NCBI GenBank assembly: GCA_021827445.1
Contig: JAKAVW010000166.1
Coordinates: forward strand, 1 to 6,666
Reading direction: 5' to 3'
Origin: Pseudomonadota bacterium
GTDB lineage: Bacteria; Pseudomonadota; Gammaproteobacteria; Acidithiobacillales; Acidithiobacillaceae
DNA: 6,666 nt
Shown here: positions 6,210 through 6,666 of the stretch, piece by piece
Position numbering within the stretch: position 1 is the stretch's first letter
Layout of the letters: the number at the start of each line of letters is the position of its first letter
The notes under the pieces: model-generated
The model's database searches: none
Seen by the model: the letters and a program-made list of their open reading frames with translations, nothing else
What the model was told of the DNA's origin: nothing
Program-made: the position numbers and the translations under genes

Positions 6210-6324
6210 CAGGATGCGCGCAGCGCCCCAGGTAAGACGCTCTGACAGAGCAACAGGGTGCTGTTCCCACCGGCAAAAAGTGGATATGCCCTGATTCCAC
6301 GTCCTGTAAAAAATTTGCCCTCAT
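6172..6324 (-). CDS. Small ORF of 50 aa between oriT and the relaxase
   Basis: I do not recognise this protein. The start ATG at 6324 is preceded by a perfect AGGAGG (6334-6329) with a 4-nt gap, the best ribosome binding site in the region. The product begins MRANFLQDVESGHIHFLPVG, contains a CC pair and a further Cys (APCCSVRASYLGRCAHPE), and ends KTGFPGAY. No signal peptide or membrane helix is evident. The frame is open further upstream to an ATG at 6384, but that start lies inside the oriT inverted repeat and has no ribosome site. The gene runs in the relaxase direction, 184 nt before it. It may be a small mobilization protein, a leader peptide for the downstream genes, or spurious. The last 12 codons fall in the 37-bp repeat that recurs at 6066-6102. 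Confidence 0.4.
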   Translation of the reverse strand: MRANFLQDVESGHIHFLPVGTAPCCSVRASYLGRCAHPETLPKTGFPGAY

Positions 6325-6355
6325 AAATCCTCCTATCGCTGTCTTATGGTAGCGC

Positions 6356-6396
6356 GTTTCTCGGAGCGTAGCGGAGAGAAACATTAAAGCGCGCCT
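6356..6396 (+). other. oriT: Candidate origin of transfer (oriT), RSF1010-like
   Basis: An inverted repeat GTTTCTC (6356-6362) / GAGAAAC (6376-6382) with a 13-nt spacer is followed 2 nt later by TAAAGCGCGCCT (6385-6396). The RSF1010/R1162 oriT, as I remember it, has the same arms GTTTCTC...GAGAAAC, then CGG and the nick core TAAATGCGCCCT. Arms, order and spacing to the core agree; the spacer is longer and the core differs in a few bases. The nick would fall around 6390-6393. Position between a MobA relaxase of the same family and a divergent accessory gene supports the call. Confidence 0.68.
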
Positions 6397-6419
6397 GCTT
6401 TACCTAACGGTGCAGCAGG
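6394..6419. repeat. Hairpin just downstream of the oriT core
   Basis: CCTGCT (6394-6399) and AGCAGG (6414-6419) can pair across a 14-nt loop. The dyad starts at the end of the presumed nick core, so the core would be bracketed by two dyads. No T run follows, so it is not a terminator. Confidence 0.4.
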
Positions 6420-6434
6420 AAACAGCACGATCTA

Positions 6435-6470
6435 TGGAACTGTGGACATCCGGCATGGTCCGAAGTTCCA
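6435..6470. repeat. Nested dyad upstream of the divergent mobilization gene
   Basis: TGGAAC (6435-6440) pairs with GTTCCA (6465-6470), and inside it GGAC (6444-6447) pairs with GTCC (6458-6461). The two stems are separated by 3-nt internal loops on each side (TGT and GAA). The 36-bp symmetrical element lies 28 bp before the next ATG. It may be an operator for an accessory protein or part of the relaxosome assembly site. Confidence 0.5.
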
Positions 6471-6498
6471 CAAGTGCCGATTGACTCAGGAGGGGATC

Positions 6499-6666
6499 AT
6501 GGTATCCAAAGCAGAACGCCTGCAGAAGCAATATGCGGAAAGCCTCGAAAAGGCCAAATCCGCCAAGGCCGAGCTCGATAAACTGCGCAAGGAGCAGGAC
6601 CGCAAGGCCAAATCCGTCGCGCGCAAGGCCCGTAATAATGCCTTGTTTAAGGTAAGCGATTTGGTG
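6499..6666 (+). CDS. Mobilization accessory protein (MobC/TraD-like), partial at the window edge
   Basis: The first 56 residues are visible and the gene runs off the window. The start is clear: AGGAGGGG (6488-6495) ends 3 nt before ATG 6499. The sequence, MVSKAERLQKQYAESLEKAK then SAKAELDKLRKEQDRKAKSV and ARKARNNALFKVSDLV, is a highly charged Lys/Glu/Arg coiled coil with A-K-A repeats. It turns into a basic patch followed by a short hydrophobic segment. Small mobilization proteins of the TraD/MobC type have this plan: coiled coil, Arg/Lys cluster, then an ILxGALVL-like stretch. It is transcribed away from the relaxase with the oriT between them, matching the mobC-oriT-mobA order of RSF1010-type elements. 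It probably helps the relaxase melt or bind oriT. The exact family cannot be settled from this fragment. Confidence 0.6.
   Translation, partial: MVSKAERLQKQYAESLEKAKSAKAELDKLRKEQDRKAKSVARKARNNALFKVSDLV

Noticed and set aside
6325..6384. Upstream ATG extension of the small ORF
   Set aside because: It would start inside the oriT repeat with no Shine-Dalgarno, whereas ATG 6324 has AGGAGG.

Overview
The window looks like a mosaic proteobacterial segment. The left third carries chromosome-style genes: a broken LysR regulator and an outer-membrane porin with signal peptide and C-terminal Phe. The right two thirds are the mobilization region of a plasmid or integrated mobilizable element. The outer-membrane porin shows a Gram-negative host. 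The RSF1010-like relaxase and overall style would fit an Acidithiobacillus-like or other beta/gamma-proteobacterial host, but the species is a guess and nothing in the window fixes it.

Layout from left to right. At 13-270 (+) is the DNA-binding half of a LysR regulator, cut off after the helix-turn-helix. It is followed by a promoter-like element (250-278) and a strong intrinsic terminator (318-355). At 488-1693 (+) is a 401-aa Porin_O_P-type porin with its own promoter, ribosome binding site and a long terminator hairpin (1709-1743). At 1750-2319 (+) is an AT-richer orphan gene with a helix-turn-helix-like N-terminus and no visible ribosome binding site. The stretch 2320-2559 has no convincing gene and holds a 10-bp inverted repeat.

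From 2560 to 5987 three genes lie on the minus strand. In transcription order they are a 943-aa MobA/MobL relaxase, a 76-aa ribbon-helix-helix antitoxin and a 108-aa MazF toxin. The toxin overlaps the antitoxin by 14 nt. The pair has its own TATAAT promoter, set between two 7-bp direct repeats that are likely operator sites for the antitoxin.

The stretch 5988-6498 between the relaxase and a divergent gene is a non-coding-rich control region. It holds two 37-bp imperfect direct repeats, a 50-aa small ORF with a perfect AGGAGG, an oriT candidate whose inverted-repeat arms (GTTTCTC/GAGAAAC) match those I recall for RSF1010, and two further dyads. At 6499 (+) begins a lysine-rich coiled-coil protein, cut by the window edge, that looks like a relaxosome accessory protein of the MobC/TraD kind.

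How the parts fit together: the relaxase would nick the oriT with help from the divergent accessory protein, giving the mobC-oriT-mobA arrangement of RSF1010-type elements. The MazF module downstream of the relaxase would stabilise the element in its host. The most notable points are the RSF1010-type oriT and relaxase joined to a non-RSF1010 C-terminus (LPD7-like domain plus coiled coils instead of primase), and the repeat and small-ORF block between oriT and relaxase.
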